Assembly: GCA_036402115.1 (NCBI GenBank)
Contig: DASWTM010000215.1
Coordinates: 41,491 to 105,490 of the forward strand
Direction of reading: 5' to 3'
DNA: 64,000 bases
DNA from: Chryseosolibacter sp036402115
Lineage (GTDB): Bacteria; Bacteroidota; Bacteroidia; Cytophagales; Cyclobacteriaceae
The notes under the pieces are model-generated. The model ran no database searches. It was not told the origin of the DNA and worked only from the letters and a program-made list of their open reading frames with translations. Below, piece by piece: positions 45,415 to 52,247 of this stretch. The position numbers and the translations under genes are program-made. Positions within the stretch are counted from its first letter, which is position 1. Each line of letters begins with the position of its first letter.

Positions 45415-45846
45415 CTAATCCTTATCCGTAAATAAGTCGTTCAGTTCTCTGCCAAGTTCCTGGAAGCCTGCTTTCACTTCGCGTGAGGTGCTTGTGGCAG
45501 CAGCTTTTACATCTTTCCAGGTTTCCTCACTGGCACTTTCTATATCTTCAAGAGTTTCGTTCACTCTCGCTTTCTCATCTGTTAATCTACGGTTAGCATC
45601 TTCTAACCTCGGGCGCTCAGTATCGGTTGCTTTATCCAAACGTTTTCCGATCTTTTCGAGCTCTCTGTCGATGTCATCCCTCAGTTCGCGCAAATCATTT
45701 TTGAGTTCGGTGCGTTCGCTGTCTACATCAACTTCCACTTCTGTATCTGAATCGCTGACCCGGTCATTGTTCGTGTTGCACTGCGTCATTGAGAACAACA
45801 ACACCGTAAGTCCGACCATCGCCAAAATTCTAAAGAACGTTTTCAT
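45415..45846 (-). CDS. Coiled-coil lipoprotein, unknown function
   Basis: Start set at ATG 45846 (143 residues); the frame opens with TTG 9 bp earlier, overlapping the CsbD gene. The signal peptide MKTFFRILAMVGLTVLLFSM ends at a lipobox MTQC. The mature part is almost wholly charged and helical, with heptads in TELKNDLRELRDDIDRELEK, RLDKATDTERPRLEDANRRL and KARVNETLEDIESASEETWK. It resembles envelope-spanning or peptidoglycan-linked lipoproteins in shape but no family is recognised. Five bp after the CsbD-like stop, so it is the second gene of that operon. Confidence 0.85.
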   Translation of the reverse strand: MKTFFRILAMVGLTVLLFSMTQCNTNNDRVSDSDTEVEVDVDSERTELKNDLRELRDDIDRELEKIGKRLDKATDTERPRLEDANRRLTDEKARVNETLEDIESASEETWKDVKAAATSTSREVKAGFQELGRELNDLFTDKD

Positions 45847-45851
45847 GCTTC

Positions 45852-46040
45852 TCAATTCGCTTCTCCTATCATCCTCATGACATCGGCACGAGTTTTACCA
45901 AGTTTGCGCTGCAAGCGGATGATCAATTCACCTTCTCTGCCCATACGAAACATGAGGTCCTCATCGGTCAACATGTTATATCTACGTTTGAGTTTCTCTT
46001 TCACTTGGTTCCAGCGGCTGATCAACTCGAGCTTATACAT
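45852..46040 (-). CDS. CsbD-like small stress protein
   Basis: A 62-residue protein, MYKLELISRWNQVKEKLKRR at its start, with the WNQVKEKLKRRYNMLTDEDL pattern of CsbD-related proteins and then a RLQRKLGKTRADVMRMI helix. CsbD-type proteins are induced by general stress in many bacteria; no biochemical role is known. It is the first gene of a two-gene minus-strand operon with the coiled-coil lipoprotein, and has a GGCAC...TTTT motif 47 nt before its ATG. Confidence 0.88.
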   Translation of the reverse strand: MYKLELISRWNQVKEKLKRRYNMLTDEDLMFRMGREGELIIRLQRKLGKTRADVMRMIGEAN

Positions 46041-46075
46041 GGTGAAATCGTTAAGTCATGTGCTGTAGCTGTTTT

Positions 46076-46087
46076 AAAAGTCGTGCC
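46076..46087 (-). promoter_or_regulatory. Sigma-54-like -24 element with T-run -12 for the CsbD operon
   Basis: Minus-strand TTTGGCACGACTTTTAAAAC carries a perfect sigma-54 -24 box (TTGGCACG) but TTAA where TTGC is expected. The GG is 47 nt from the ATG at 46040, so a start 24 nt downstream would give a leader of about 23 nt. Confidence 0.5.
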
Positions 46088-46147
46088 AAATTTGAATCAG
46101 CCATTCTAAGGCCGTTTTCAGGGGTTTTATAATCGGGCAAATGAACG

Positions 46148-46169
46148 TTTGTGGCGCAATTTCCACAAA
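46148..46169. promoter_or_regulatory. Dyad TTTGTGG-N8-CCACAAA between divergent stress operons
   Basis: TTTGTGG (46148-46154) is the exact reverse complement of CCACAAA (46163-46169). It lies 61 bp from the CsbD motif and 79 bp from the DUF1328 motif, where activator sites of sigma-54 systems usually lie. Its minus-strand reading TGTGGAAAT-N4-CCACAAA recurs at 49095 ahead of rpoN. Confidence 0.55.
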
Positions 46170-46177
46170 ATGTAGAG

Positions 46178-46206
46178 GATTAGACCCCTTACAGCCGATT
46201 AGACCC
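46178..46206. repeat. Direct repeat GATTAGACCC, two copies 19 bp apart
   Basis: GATTAGACCC occurs at 46178-46187 and 46197-46206, nearly two helical turns apart, next to the dyad at 46148. Same-face spacing suggests a binding site for a dimer of tandem-binding regulators, such as a response regulator. Confidence 0.45.
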
Positions 46207-46247
46207 TTATTTCTGTCAGCCCGCCACATCGTTACCAAATCGCTACA

Positions 46248-46259
46248 GGCATAAGTTTT
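46248..46259 (+). promoter_or_regulatory. GGYAY-N4-TTT motif ahead of the first DUF1328 gene
   Basis: CAGGCATAAGTTTTCTC starts 42 nt upstream of the ATG at 46290. GGCAT then TTTT at motif positions 9-12, the same register as the other copies. Confidence 0.45.
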
Positions 46260-46289
46260 CTCTTAGTCAAGAGACAAATAGAATGGGAT

Positions 46290-46454
46290 ATGCTGAGGCT
46301 GATGGTAATTTTTTTCGTGATCGCTGCCATTGCAGGGATTTTCGGATTTGGAGAGTTGGATGGTGTGATGATGTGGTGCGCGAAAGCGGTATTCTTCCTC
46401 TTCCTTGCACTGTTCCTGGTCAGCCTCGTGGTGTTCCCGATGAAAAGACTTTAA
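46290..46454 (+). CDS. DUF1328 small membrane protein, copy 1
   Basis: A 54-residue peptide beginning MLRLMVIFFVIAAIAGIFGF and, after a short GELDGV loop, a second span AKAVFFLFLALFLVSLVVF ending FPMKRL. Two membrane spans, the IAAIAGIFGF...AKAVFFLFLALF pattern and the length are those of DUF1328 (YtjA-type) proteins, which are stress-linked but of unknown function. It is 13 bp before the DUF2383 gene, so it probably leads the operon 46290-48286. It is too short for most gene callers' cutoff. Confidence 0.9.
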   Translation: MLRLMVIFFVIAAIAGIFGFGELDGVMMWCAKAVFFLFLALFLVSLVVFPMKRL

Positions 46455-46467
46455 CCAATAGCAGAGT

Positions 46468-46938
46468 ATGAACACAGACAATGAATTGATCGGTGTATTA
46501 AATGATTTAATACGAATCAACCGCGATCGGACCGAAGGTTACCACAAAGCAGTAGAGGAACTGAAGCCTGCAGACATCGACTTAAAGACAATGTTTACCA
46601 ACATGGCGAACACAAGCATTCAGAATGCTAATGAGTTGACAGCTGAAGTCCGCAACCTTGGAGGTGAACCTGCTACGGACACAACACAATCGGGAAAACT
46701 GTATCGGGTGTGGATGGATATCCGGGCAGGCATCAGCGCCCGTGATAGAAAATCCATTTTATCGTTGTGCGAATTTGGAGAGGACTCCGCGCTCAAAGCC
46801 TACAAGCTTGCACTTGAATCCGATGCGGAAATTCCTGCCGACATCCGTCAGTTGATCCTGGAGCAAAAATCAGAGTTGCAAAACGCGCACGATCTCGTGA
46901 AGCGCTACCGCGACATGCATGAATCAATTCAATCATAA
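46468..46938 (+). CDS. DUF2383 / PA2169-type four-helix-bundle protein
   Basis: A 156-residue, entirely helical cytoplasmic protein. Opening IGVLNDLIRINRDRTEGYHK, then MFTNMANTSIQNANELTAEV, and a later SILSLCEFGEDSALKAYKLA helix fit the DUF2383 (PA2169) ferritin-like four-helix bundle. The conserved Glu/His of the YH/E motifs are present. Members accompany stress proteins such as YciE and CsbD; no activity is proven. It is in the operon with DUF1328 copy 1. Confidence 0.9.
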   Translation: MNTDNELIGVLNDLIRINRDRTEGYHKAVEELKPADIDLKTMFTNMANTSIQNANELTAEVRNLGGEPATDTTQSGKLYRVWMDIRAGISARDRKSILSLCEFGEDSALKAYKLALESDAEIPADIRQLILEQKSELQNAHDLVKRYRDMHESIQS

Positions 46939-46980
46939 TGACTGGCCGGGCTTCCCTGCCAAAACTTAAATATTATATCA

Positions 46981-47340
46981 ATGGAAACCAGAGGACAAAC
47001 AGAAAATATTCCGTGGATGAAAGGCCTTGCTTCCTGCACGAATAAAATGAAGGAAGATGGTTACAAAGAAGATTTCCAAGTGGCAAAGAAAGGACTAACT
47101 ACGTTTAGTGAGTCGAAATACTATGCACCGGAGGAAGTGAAGATCGTCAATTTCTATCGTTTCGAAGGCGTATCCGACCCGGGCGACAACACGATCCTTT
47201 ACGTAATCGAAACTTCGGACGGCACCAAAGGCACATTGGTCGATGGCTATGGTGCTTACGCATCTCCGGAAGTTTCAAAGTTCATTGTGCAGGTGGAGGA
47301 AATTCAGAAGAAGATTCATACATCCAAGGTGAATGCGTAA
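46981..47340 (+). CDS. Small conserved Bacteroidota protein, unknown function
   Basis: A 119-residue cytoplasmic protein. MKEDGYKEDFQVAKKGL, VKIVNFYRFEGVSDPGDNTI and LYVIETSDGTKGTLVDGYGA define a small alpha/beta fold seen in many Bacteroidota. Some database entries call relatives phosphoribosylpyrophosphate synthetase, but the length (about 110 residues) and absence of a PRPP loop make that name unsafe. It follows the DUF2383 gene by 42 bp and overlaps the BrkB gene by 8 bp, so it is part of the same operon. Confidence 0.75.
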   Translation: METRGQTENIPWMKGLASCTNKMKEDGYKEDFQVAKKGLTTFSESKYYAPEEVKIVNFYRFEGVSDPGDNTILYVIETSDGTKGTLVDGYGAYASPEVSKFIVQVEEIQKKIHTSKVNA

Positions 47341-48286
47341 GTTTTGGCTGATCCTTCGCCAGGCAATTGACGAATTCTTAAATGACAATGGTATGAAATT
47401 GAGCGCCTCGCTCTCTTATTATACCATTTTTTCATTAGGGCCGGTCCTGATGATTGTCATAGCACTTGCGGGAATTTTTTTCGGGAAGGAAGCTGTCGAA
47501 GGAAAAATTTACTACCAGATCAACGGACTGGTGGGCAACCAGGCTGCGCTTCAGATCCAGGAAATTATCAAAAATATTGAGCGCTCGCATGAGAGTTCTG
47601 CCGGGGCTATCTTTGGTGTCATCGTCTTAATCTTCGGTGCAACGGGTGTGTTCACGGAAATTCAGGACTCGATTAATTACATCTGGTCGATCAAGGCGAA
47701 GCCAAAGCGGGGTTACGTCAAGTTGCTCTTTAACCGCTTTATTTCCTTTTCCCTAATTATTGGGTTTGGATTCGTTGTGATGGTGTCACTTATTCTTCAC
47801 GCGCTGATCGACTTGTTGTACGAAAAACTCGTGCGGTATTTTGAGGATTCGATACTGGTAATTTTCCAGGGCATCAACTACATCATACTTTTCGCAATCA
47901 TCTCCGTGTTATTCACGGTTATTTTTAAAGTACTTCCCGATGCGAAGGTACGATGGCGCGATGCGTATGTGGGCGCTGCATTTACGAGTGTTCTTTTCCT
48001 GATCGGAAAATTTGCGATTGGCTTTTACTTGGGCAATTCCGATGTAAGCGCCACGTTTGGCGCTGCAGCTTCCCTCATTGTTTTGCTGCTATGGGTTTAC
48101 TACACCTCAATTATCCTTTTTTTCGGAGCAGAGTTTACGAAGGTTTATACTCTTAATTTCGGAGCTGGCATTGTTCCGGAAGACACTGCTGTCTTTATTA
48201 TCAAACAGGAATCAAAAGAACTTCACATTCCAAAAGAGGTGCTTGACAAAAGCGATCCATTAAAGAACGACCCAGCAACAAAATAA
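47333..48286 (+). CDS. YihY/BrkB-family inner-membrane protein
   Basis: A 317-residue protein with six membrane spans. The first span opens with LSASLSYYTIFSLGPVLMIV, the YihY/BrkB signature (LSYYTIFSLxP), and later FGATGVFTEIQDSINYIWSI and FYLGNSDVSATFGAAASLIV match family landmarks. A C-terminal cytoplasmic tail (about 275-317) is charged. BrkB was once linked to complement resistance and the family is proposed to act in transport, but no mechanism is agreed. It overlaps the preceding gene by 8 bp. Confidence 0.92.
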   Translation: MRKFWLILRQAIDEFLNDNGMKLSASLSYYTIFSLGPVLMIVIALAGIFFGKEAVEGKIYYQINGLVGNQAALQIQEIIKNIERSHESSAGAIFGVIVLIFGATGVFTEIQDSINYIWSIKAKPKRGYVKLLFNRFISFSLIIGFGFVVMVSLILHALIDLLYEKLVRYFEDSILVIFQGINYIILFAIISVLFTVIFKVLPDAKVRWRDAYVGAAFTSVLFLIGKFAIGFYLGNSDVSATFGAAASLIVLLLWVYYTSIILFFGAEFTKVYTLNFGAGIVPEDTAVFIIKQESKELHIPKEVLDKSDPLKNDPATK

Positions 48287-48287
48287 A

Positions 48288-48318
48288 AAATGCAGCTTAC
48301 GGGCTGCATTTGTTTTGG
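48288..48318 (+). terminator. Intrinsic terminator of the DUF1328-DUF2383-BrkB operon
   Basis: TGCAGC (48291-48296) with preceding A bases pairs with GCTGCATTT (48303-48311) around a 6-nt loop, followed by GTTTTGG. The A-rich left side lets it also help the minus-strand DUF1328 copy 2. Confidence 0.85.
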
Positions 48319-48340
48319 TTGATACTTCTAGCTGAAGTCG

Positions 48341-48508
48341 TCAATCTGTTCTTCTGAATGCGCCTGAGATCAACGAGATCACGAAGAACACCAGGAAGAT
48401 ATAGAATATGATTTTCGCAATCTCAGCTGCACCTGCAGCGATACCGGTGAAACCAAAAATAGCTGCTATTAGCGCTATTACTAAGAATGTTATTGTCCAG
48501 CGTAACAT
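48341..48508 (-). CDS. DUF1328 small membrane protein, copy 2
   Basis: A 55-residue peptide on the minus strand: MLRWTITFLVIALIAAIFGF, a GIAAGA loop, then AEIAKIIFYIFLVFFVISLI and a basic end GAFRRTD. It shares the MLR start, the IAAIFGF motif and the two-span layout with copy 1 at 46290. Copy 2 fits the canonical DUF1328 consensus better. It stands alone and has a GGCAT motif 45 nt upstream. Confidence 0.93.
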   Translation of the reverse strand: MLRWTITFLVIALIAAIFGFTGIAAGAAEIAKIIFYIFLVFFVISLISGAFRRTD

Positions 48509-48541
48509 AAATTTACATTTTAGTTATACTCCGGTGGTCAC

Positions 48542-48553
48542 GAATAACATGCC
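48542..48553 (-). promoter_or_regulatory. GGYAY motif ahead of DUF1328 copy 2 (partial)
   Basis: Minus-strand AATGGCATGTTATTCGTG has GGCAT at 48553-48549 and TTC rather than TTT at positions 10-12, 45 nt upstream of the ATG at 48508. The box GGCAT is exact, the T run is not. Confidence 0.3.
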
Positions 48554-48672
48554 ATTCAAAAAGCGCTTTTTATTGGAAATCCACCACCTGCTTATGGAAA
48601 AAAGCAACAGCGGTGTGTAAAATGTTACTCAGGGTGTTACCAGCCAGACACGGATTTTACCAGGAAGCGTCA

Positions 48673-48684
48673 GGCACTTGCTTT
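48673..48684 (+). promoter_or_regulatory. GGYAY-N4-TTT motif ahead of a small ORF
   Basis: CAGGCACTTGCTTTTCATT carries GGCAC with TTTT at positions 10-13, starting 29 nt upstream of the ATG at 48702. It supports that ORF as a gene. Confidence 0.45.
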
Positions 48685-48701
48685 TCATTATAGCAGGTGT
48701 T

Positions 48702-48938
48702 ATGAAACGCTTAGACAAGAAAGTAATTTTTAAATCAGTTGTGCGCACCGCGGTCGATGGATGTTTTCTCCCCGGTACCATGATGGGGACCGAGCTGATG
48801 TTGCTTTGGATGAATGCACGCAAACGGGAACTGTCAACGGTCTCGCTTGCACTCATCTCCGTTTTTTTCTCAAGTTTTGATTTTGCATCGGCTTCCAACA
48901 GTCAGTCTTCGGCAACTCCATCCGAACAGGAACAATAA
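48702..48938 (+). CDS. Possible small protein, unknown function
   Basis: A 78-codon frame beginning MKRLDKKVIFKSVVRTAVDG and ending TPSEQEQ. It has one modest hydrophobic stretch, LSTVSLALISVFFSSFDFAS, and a polar Ser/Gln-rich end. No family recognised, and an antisense frame of similar length exists over the same bases. The upstream GGCAC...TTTT motif is the main support, so I give it low confidence. Confidence 0.35.
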   Translation: MKRLDKKVIFKSVVRTAVDGCFLPGTMMGTELMLLWMNARKRELSTVSLALISVFFSSFDFASASNSQSSATPSEQEQ

Positions 48939-49094
48939 CCTGTCATTCTGCGCATATCCATTCCGTTGTAAGCGCAACCCCCTTCGCTCACCATATGTAA
49001 TTTCTACCTTGCGCTAGTTTAAACTCTGGACTTTCACTATCATCACGTCACCTCCGAAAAACCCGTCAAAATGCCCGAATTTCAGGGTTTTTGG

Positions 49095-49114
49095 TGTGGA
49101 AATCCTTCCCCAAA
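49095..49114 (+). promoter_or_regulatory. Candidate enhancer site TGTGGAAAT-N4-CCCCAAA
   Basis: 15 of 20 bases agree with the minus-strand reading of the dyad at 46148-46169; all nine bases of TGTGGAAAT agree. A TTCCACAC half site on the other side at 49150 may complete it. Confidence 0.45.
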
Positions 49115-49253
49115 TAAGCTACATTGCATAGCCGAAAGGCGGGAATTCGTTCCACACGCTTAGCCTTAAAACCCGTATGGCTGCCCGTTCATTTAAAATT
49201 AACGTTTTGATAATCAGTAAGATAAGAATTTGGCAAGCAGTATTTAAAATTCT

Positions 49254-49267
49254 GGACAGATGCTTGC
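49254..49267 (+). promoter_or_regulatory. Sigma-54 promoter of rpoN
   Basis: TCTGGACAGATGCTTGCAAA: GG at 49254-49255 and GC at 49266-49267 with the exact 10-bp spacing and the -12 box TTGCA. Transcription would start near 49279, 24 nt before the rpoN ATG. This makes rpoN a probable target of its own product. Confidence 0.65.
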
Positions 49268-49302
49268 AAAGGTCTGGTAGAACTTTAACCGGCTCTTATA
49301 CT

Positions 49303-50712
49303 ATGCTTTACCAAAACCTGACACAAAAACAGCAATTGAAGATCCATCCGCAGCATCTTCAAATGTTGCAGTTATTGCATCTCAACACCGTTGAATTGGA
49401 ACAGCGAATCCAGAATGAACTGGAAGAAAATCCGCTGATTGAAGAAAAAGCTGAAGAGGAAGGTGGTTTTGAGAATGGAACTCAGGACGCACAAGACTAT
49501 AAGGATTACGATGAATATTGCTATGACGATATTCCTGACTATAAAACTGAAAACGCTCAGCATTTTCAAACACAAGCTCCTATTGAAAGACCAATCGTAG
49601 AAGCAGAAGATTTCCGCCAGGAACTGAAGAACCAACTCGTTCTTCAAAACCTTTCAGAACTTGAAATCGAAGTTGGTGAGTTTATCATCGACAGTCTGAC
49701 TGATGAGGGTTTCCTGGAATTCAGCATCGAAAATCTTGCGGATGATTATTCGATGAAGTTTAGCAAGTGGGTTGAAAACGATACAGTTCAAAAACTAATC
49801 ACCGTCATTCAGCAACTTGAACCGGTAGGAGTAGGCACAGCTAACATTAAAGAATGTCTTTGCATCCAGTTGAAGCGCATGCAGCAAAGCCCTGATGTAA
49901 AGCTTGGATTGAAGATCCTGGAAAATTACTACCATGAACTGATGCACCGTAACTTTGAAAAAATCATCAGCGAATGCAAAATCGATGAAGATGATCTGAA
50001 AGATATCTTCCACCTGTTGAGCACACTGAAGCTGAAGCCGGTTGCTGCATCGGCAAACACAACACAAACCGAAACTATTCTTCCTGATTTTATTTTGATG
50101 CAGGATGAGGATGGAATGCACGTATCACTGGCGCGTGAGCGGTCATCGAAACTCTCGATCAGCTCATCATGGAAGAAAATGGTATACGACACCGAAAAGA
50201 GTCACACAGATAATCGCTCGAAACAATATCTAAAAAGCAAGTTGAACGCAGCGGAATGGTTTGTCAACGCAATCCGTCAGCGCGAAAACACGATGCTGAA
50301 AGTAATGGAAGCGATCGTCAGACTTCAGGAGGAGTATTTCGTGGAAGGAGATATTACGAAACTGAAACCGATGATTCTGAAGAACGTTGCCGATATGGTA
50401 GGCGTTGACATCTCAACCGTGTCAAGGATCACGTGTAACAAATATGTACAAACGCACTTCGGAAATGTTTTATTGAAGTCGTTGTTCACCGAAGGTATCG
50501 CTAACCACAAAGGAGAAGTGGTCAGCAATAAGGTGATCCAGAAAACAATTCAGGAAGTTATTCAGGCTGAAGATAAAAAATGTCCTTACTCCGATCAGCA
50601 ATTAGTGAAGGTATTGGCGAAGCGTGGGTTTGAGATTGCAAGGAGAACAGTTACCAAGTACCGTGAGCAGCTGCACATTCCTGCAGCCCAGATGCGCGCG
50701 TTCCTTGCTTAA
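49303..50712 (+). CDS. rpoN: RNA polymerase sigma-54 factor
   Basis: From ATG 49303 the protein has 469 residues, the usual length; a 42-codon upstream extension lacks any sigma-54 similarity and contains the promoter. Residues 1-50 form the glutamine/leucine-rich activator-interacting region (LTQKQQLKIHPQHLQMLQLL), followed by an acidic linker (about 55-95), the core-binding region, the DNA-binding domain with VADMVGVDISTVSRITCNKY, and the diagnostic RpoN box ARRTVTKYRE at 446-455. It directs RNA polymerase to -24/-12 promoters and needs an AAA+ activator, which is encoded by the next gene at 50755. Confidence 0.98.
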   Translation: MLYQNLTQKQQLKIHPQHLQMLQLLHLNTVELEQRIQNELEENPLIEEKAEEEGGFENGTQDAQDYKDYDEYCYDDIPDYKTENAQHFQTQAPIERPIVEAEDFRQELKNQLVLQNLSELEIEVGEFIIDSLTDEGFLEFSIENLADDYSMKFSKWVENDTVQKLITVIQQLEPVGVGTANIKECLCIQLKRMQQSPDVKLGLKILENYYHELMHRNFEKIISECKIDEDDLKDIFHLLSTLKLKPVAASANTTQTETILPDFILMQDEDGMHVSLARERSSKLSISSSWKKMVYDTEKSHTDNRSKQYLKSKLNAAEWFVNAIRQRENTMLKVMEAIVRLQEEYFVEGDITKLKPMILKNVADMVGVDISTVSRITCNKYVQTHFGNVLLKSLFTEGIANHKGEVVSNKVIQKTIQEVIQAEDKKCPYSDQQLVKVLAKRGFEIARRTVTKYREQLHIPAAQMRAFLA

Positions 50713-50754
50713 TCCGAAAACACCTTAAACCAACGTTATACACAACAACCAATC

Positions 50755-52239
50755 ATGGAAAAAATACTGATCATTGATGACGATAAGGATCTTTGCTTTG
50801 TCCTTAAAAGATTTCTTTCAAAGCACGGTTTCGAAGTTATTGAAGCGACATCAGGAAGGGCAGCGCTTGAAATTCTAGATTCTGTCGAGCCGAACCTGAT
50901 CCTCTGCGATTTCCGTCTTGAGGACATGAGCGGAAGCTCGATCCTGAGAAAGATTAAGGAAAAGATCCCGACCGTTCCTGTCATCATCATCACTGGATAT
51001 AGCAACATCAAAACTGCTGTGGAAGTCATGAAGCTTGGTGCGATGGATTATGTCACGAAGCCCTTGCTCCCGGACGAAATCCTGTTGACGATCAAGAAAG
51101 CACTCAATGCTTCAATCGAAGAAAAAACCGGAAACATCGAGCAGAAGGAAGAAGACCTGATTGCAAAGGAGCACGAAAAACTCCAGGCGATCAATGCGAA
51201 GCGCCAGGCCGAATCCGGCTCGCATATCTTTGGCGATAGTCCTGATTTTAAAAACATCCTTAATCAGATCGATCTGGTTGCACCAACGAACTACAGTATC
51301 ATCATCTATGGTGAAAGTGGTAGCGGTAAGGAAGTGATCGCTCAGGAAATCCATAAACGAAGCAGACGCAGCAATAAACCATTTATTGCGATCGACTGTG
51401 GTACGCTGTCACGCGAATTGGCAGGAAGCGAACTGTTCGGTCATGAAAAAGGATCTTTCACCGGTGCTATCGGTCAAAAAGCAGGAAGCTTCGAATTGGC
51501 GAACGGTGGAACAATCTTCCTTGATGAAATTGCCAACCTTCCATACGATGTGCAGGTACAACTTCTTCGTGTTACACAGGAACGCAAGATGAGAAGAGTG
51601 GGAGGCACGAAAGATATTGACCTTGATGTGCGAATCATCGTTGCGAGTAACCGTAAGCTATGGGATGCAGCAAAGTCCGGACAGTTCCGTGAAGATTTGT
51701 ATCACCGTTTCAATGAGTTCCAGATCAGCGTTCCGCCACTGCGCGAACGTGCAAATGACATCATGGTGTTTGCAAATCACTTCCTGATGCAAACCAACCG
51801 TGAACTCGGCAAGAACGTAAAGCGCTTTTCACCGGAAGTGGAAGATGTTTTTAAGAAATACGTATGGCATGGAAACCTTCGCGAGTTGAAGAACGTGGTG
51901 AAGCGTGCAACCCTTCTGTCAGACAGCAGCGTGATCGATATCAAGAGCATCCCTTTTGAACTCGTGAACTATCGCAAACTCCAGTTCGATAATTCAGCTG
52001 AACAGACCGCTCCTGCTAAAGAAGCTTCGGCTGCCACAGCTGTTGCGTCAACCCCGGTACAACCCCGGGAGCCAGGCTTGAAAAGCGTCAGCATCGATGC
52101 CGAATATGAGTGGATCCTCGAGACACTTAAGAAAGTGGATTTCAATAAAAGCAAAGCTGCCAAACTTCTGAAGATTGACCGTAAGACTTTATACAACAAG
52201 ATCAAGCAGTATAAAGACCTGAACAATCAGGAGATGTAA
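50755..52239 (+). CDS. NtrC-type sigma-54-dependent response regulator
   Basis: A 494-residue three-domain activator. Receiver 1-120 with phospho-acceptor Asp52 in LCDFRLEDMSG; AAA+ domain about 165-395 with Walker A GESGSGKE (186-193), the sigma-54-contacting loop GSFTGA (233-238; the usual form is GAFTGA), Walker B TIFLDEIANL and the R-finger region RREDLYHR-like FREDLYHRFNEF; C-terminal Fis-type HTH with FNKSKAAKLLKIDRKTLYNK. It lies 42 bp after rpoN, an operon of sigma factor plus activator. Its kinase is probably one of the next two genes. Confidence 0.97.
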   Translation: MEKILIIDDDKDLCFVLKRFLSKHGFEVIEATSGRAALEILDSVEPNLILCDFRLEDMSGSSILRKIKEKIPTVPVIIITGYSNIKTAVEVMKLGAMDYVTKPLLPDEILLTIKKALNASIEEKTGNIEQKEEDLIAKEHEKLQAINAKRQAESGSHIFGDSPDFKNILNQIDLVAPTNYSIIIYGESGSGKEVIAQEIHKRSRRSNKPFIAIDCGTLSRELAGSELFGHEKGSFTGAIGQKAGSFELANGGTIFLDEIANLPYDVQVQLLRVTQERKMRRVGGTKDIDLDVRIIVASNRKLWDAAKSGQFREDLYHRFNEFQISVPPLRERANDIMVFANHFLMQTNRELGKNVKRFSPEVEDVFKKYVWHGNLRELKNVVKRATLLSDSSVIDIKSIPFELVNYRKLQFDNSAEQTAPAKEASAATAVASTPVQPREPGLKSVSIDAEYEWILETLKKVDFNKSKAAKLLKIDRKTLYNKIKQYKDLNNQEM

Positions 52240-52247
52240 TCCCTTCT

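Larger units (their letters stand above)
48939..49302 (+). promoter_or_regulatory. rpoN regulatory region
   Basis: A 364-bp gap without a convincing gene ahead of rpoN (an upstream in-frame extension to 49177 is read as non-coding). It holds TGTGGAAATCCTTCCCCAAA at 49095-49114, a half site TTCCACAC at 49150-49157 and the sigma-54 promoter at 49254-49267, an enhancer-to-promoter distance of about 140-160 bp, normal for sigma-54 systems. Confidence 0.5.

Noticed and set aside
46981..47340. Phosphoribosylpyrophosphate synthetase as the name of the 119-residue protein
   Set aside because: No PRPP-binding loop and one third of the usual length; the name is a transferred annotation.
48629..48898. 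Minus-strand 89-codon frame opposite the small ORF at 48702
   Set aside because: No motif, leader or upstream promoter-like box; I kept only the sense frame, at low confidence.
49177..49302. In-frame N-terminal extension of RpoN
   Set aside because: It would be translated from DNA holding the sigma-54 promoter and has no sigma-54 similarity; the normal RpoN start is MLYQNLTQKQQL at 49303.
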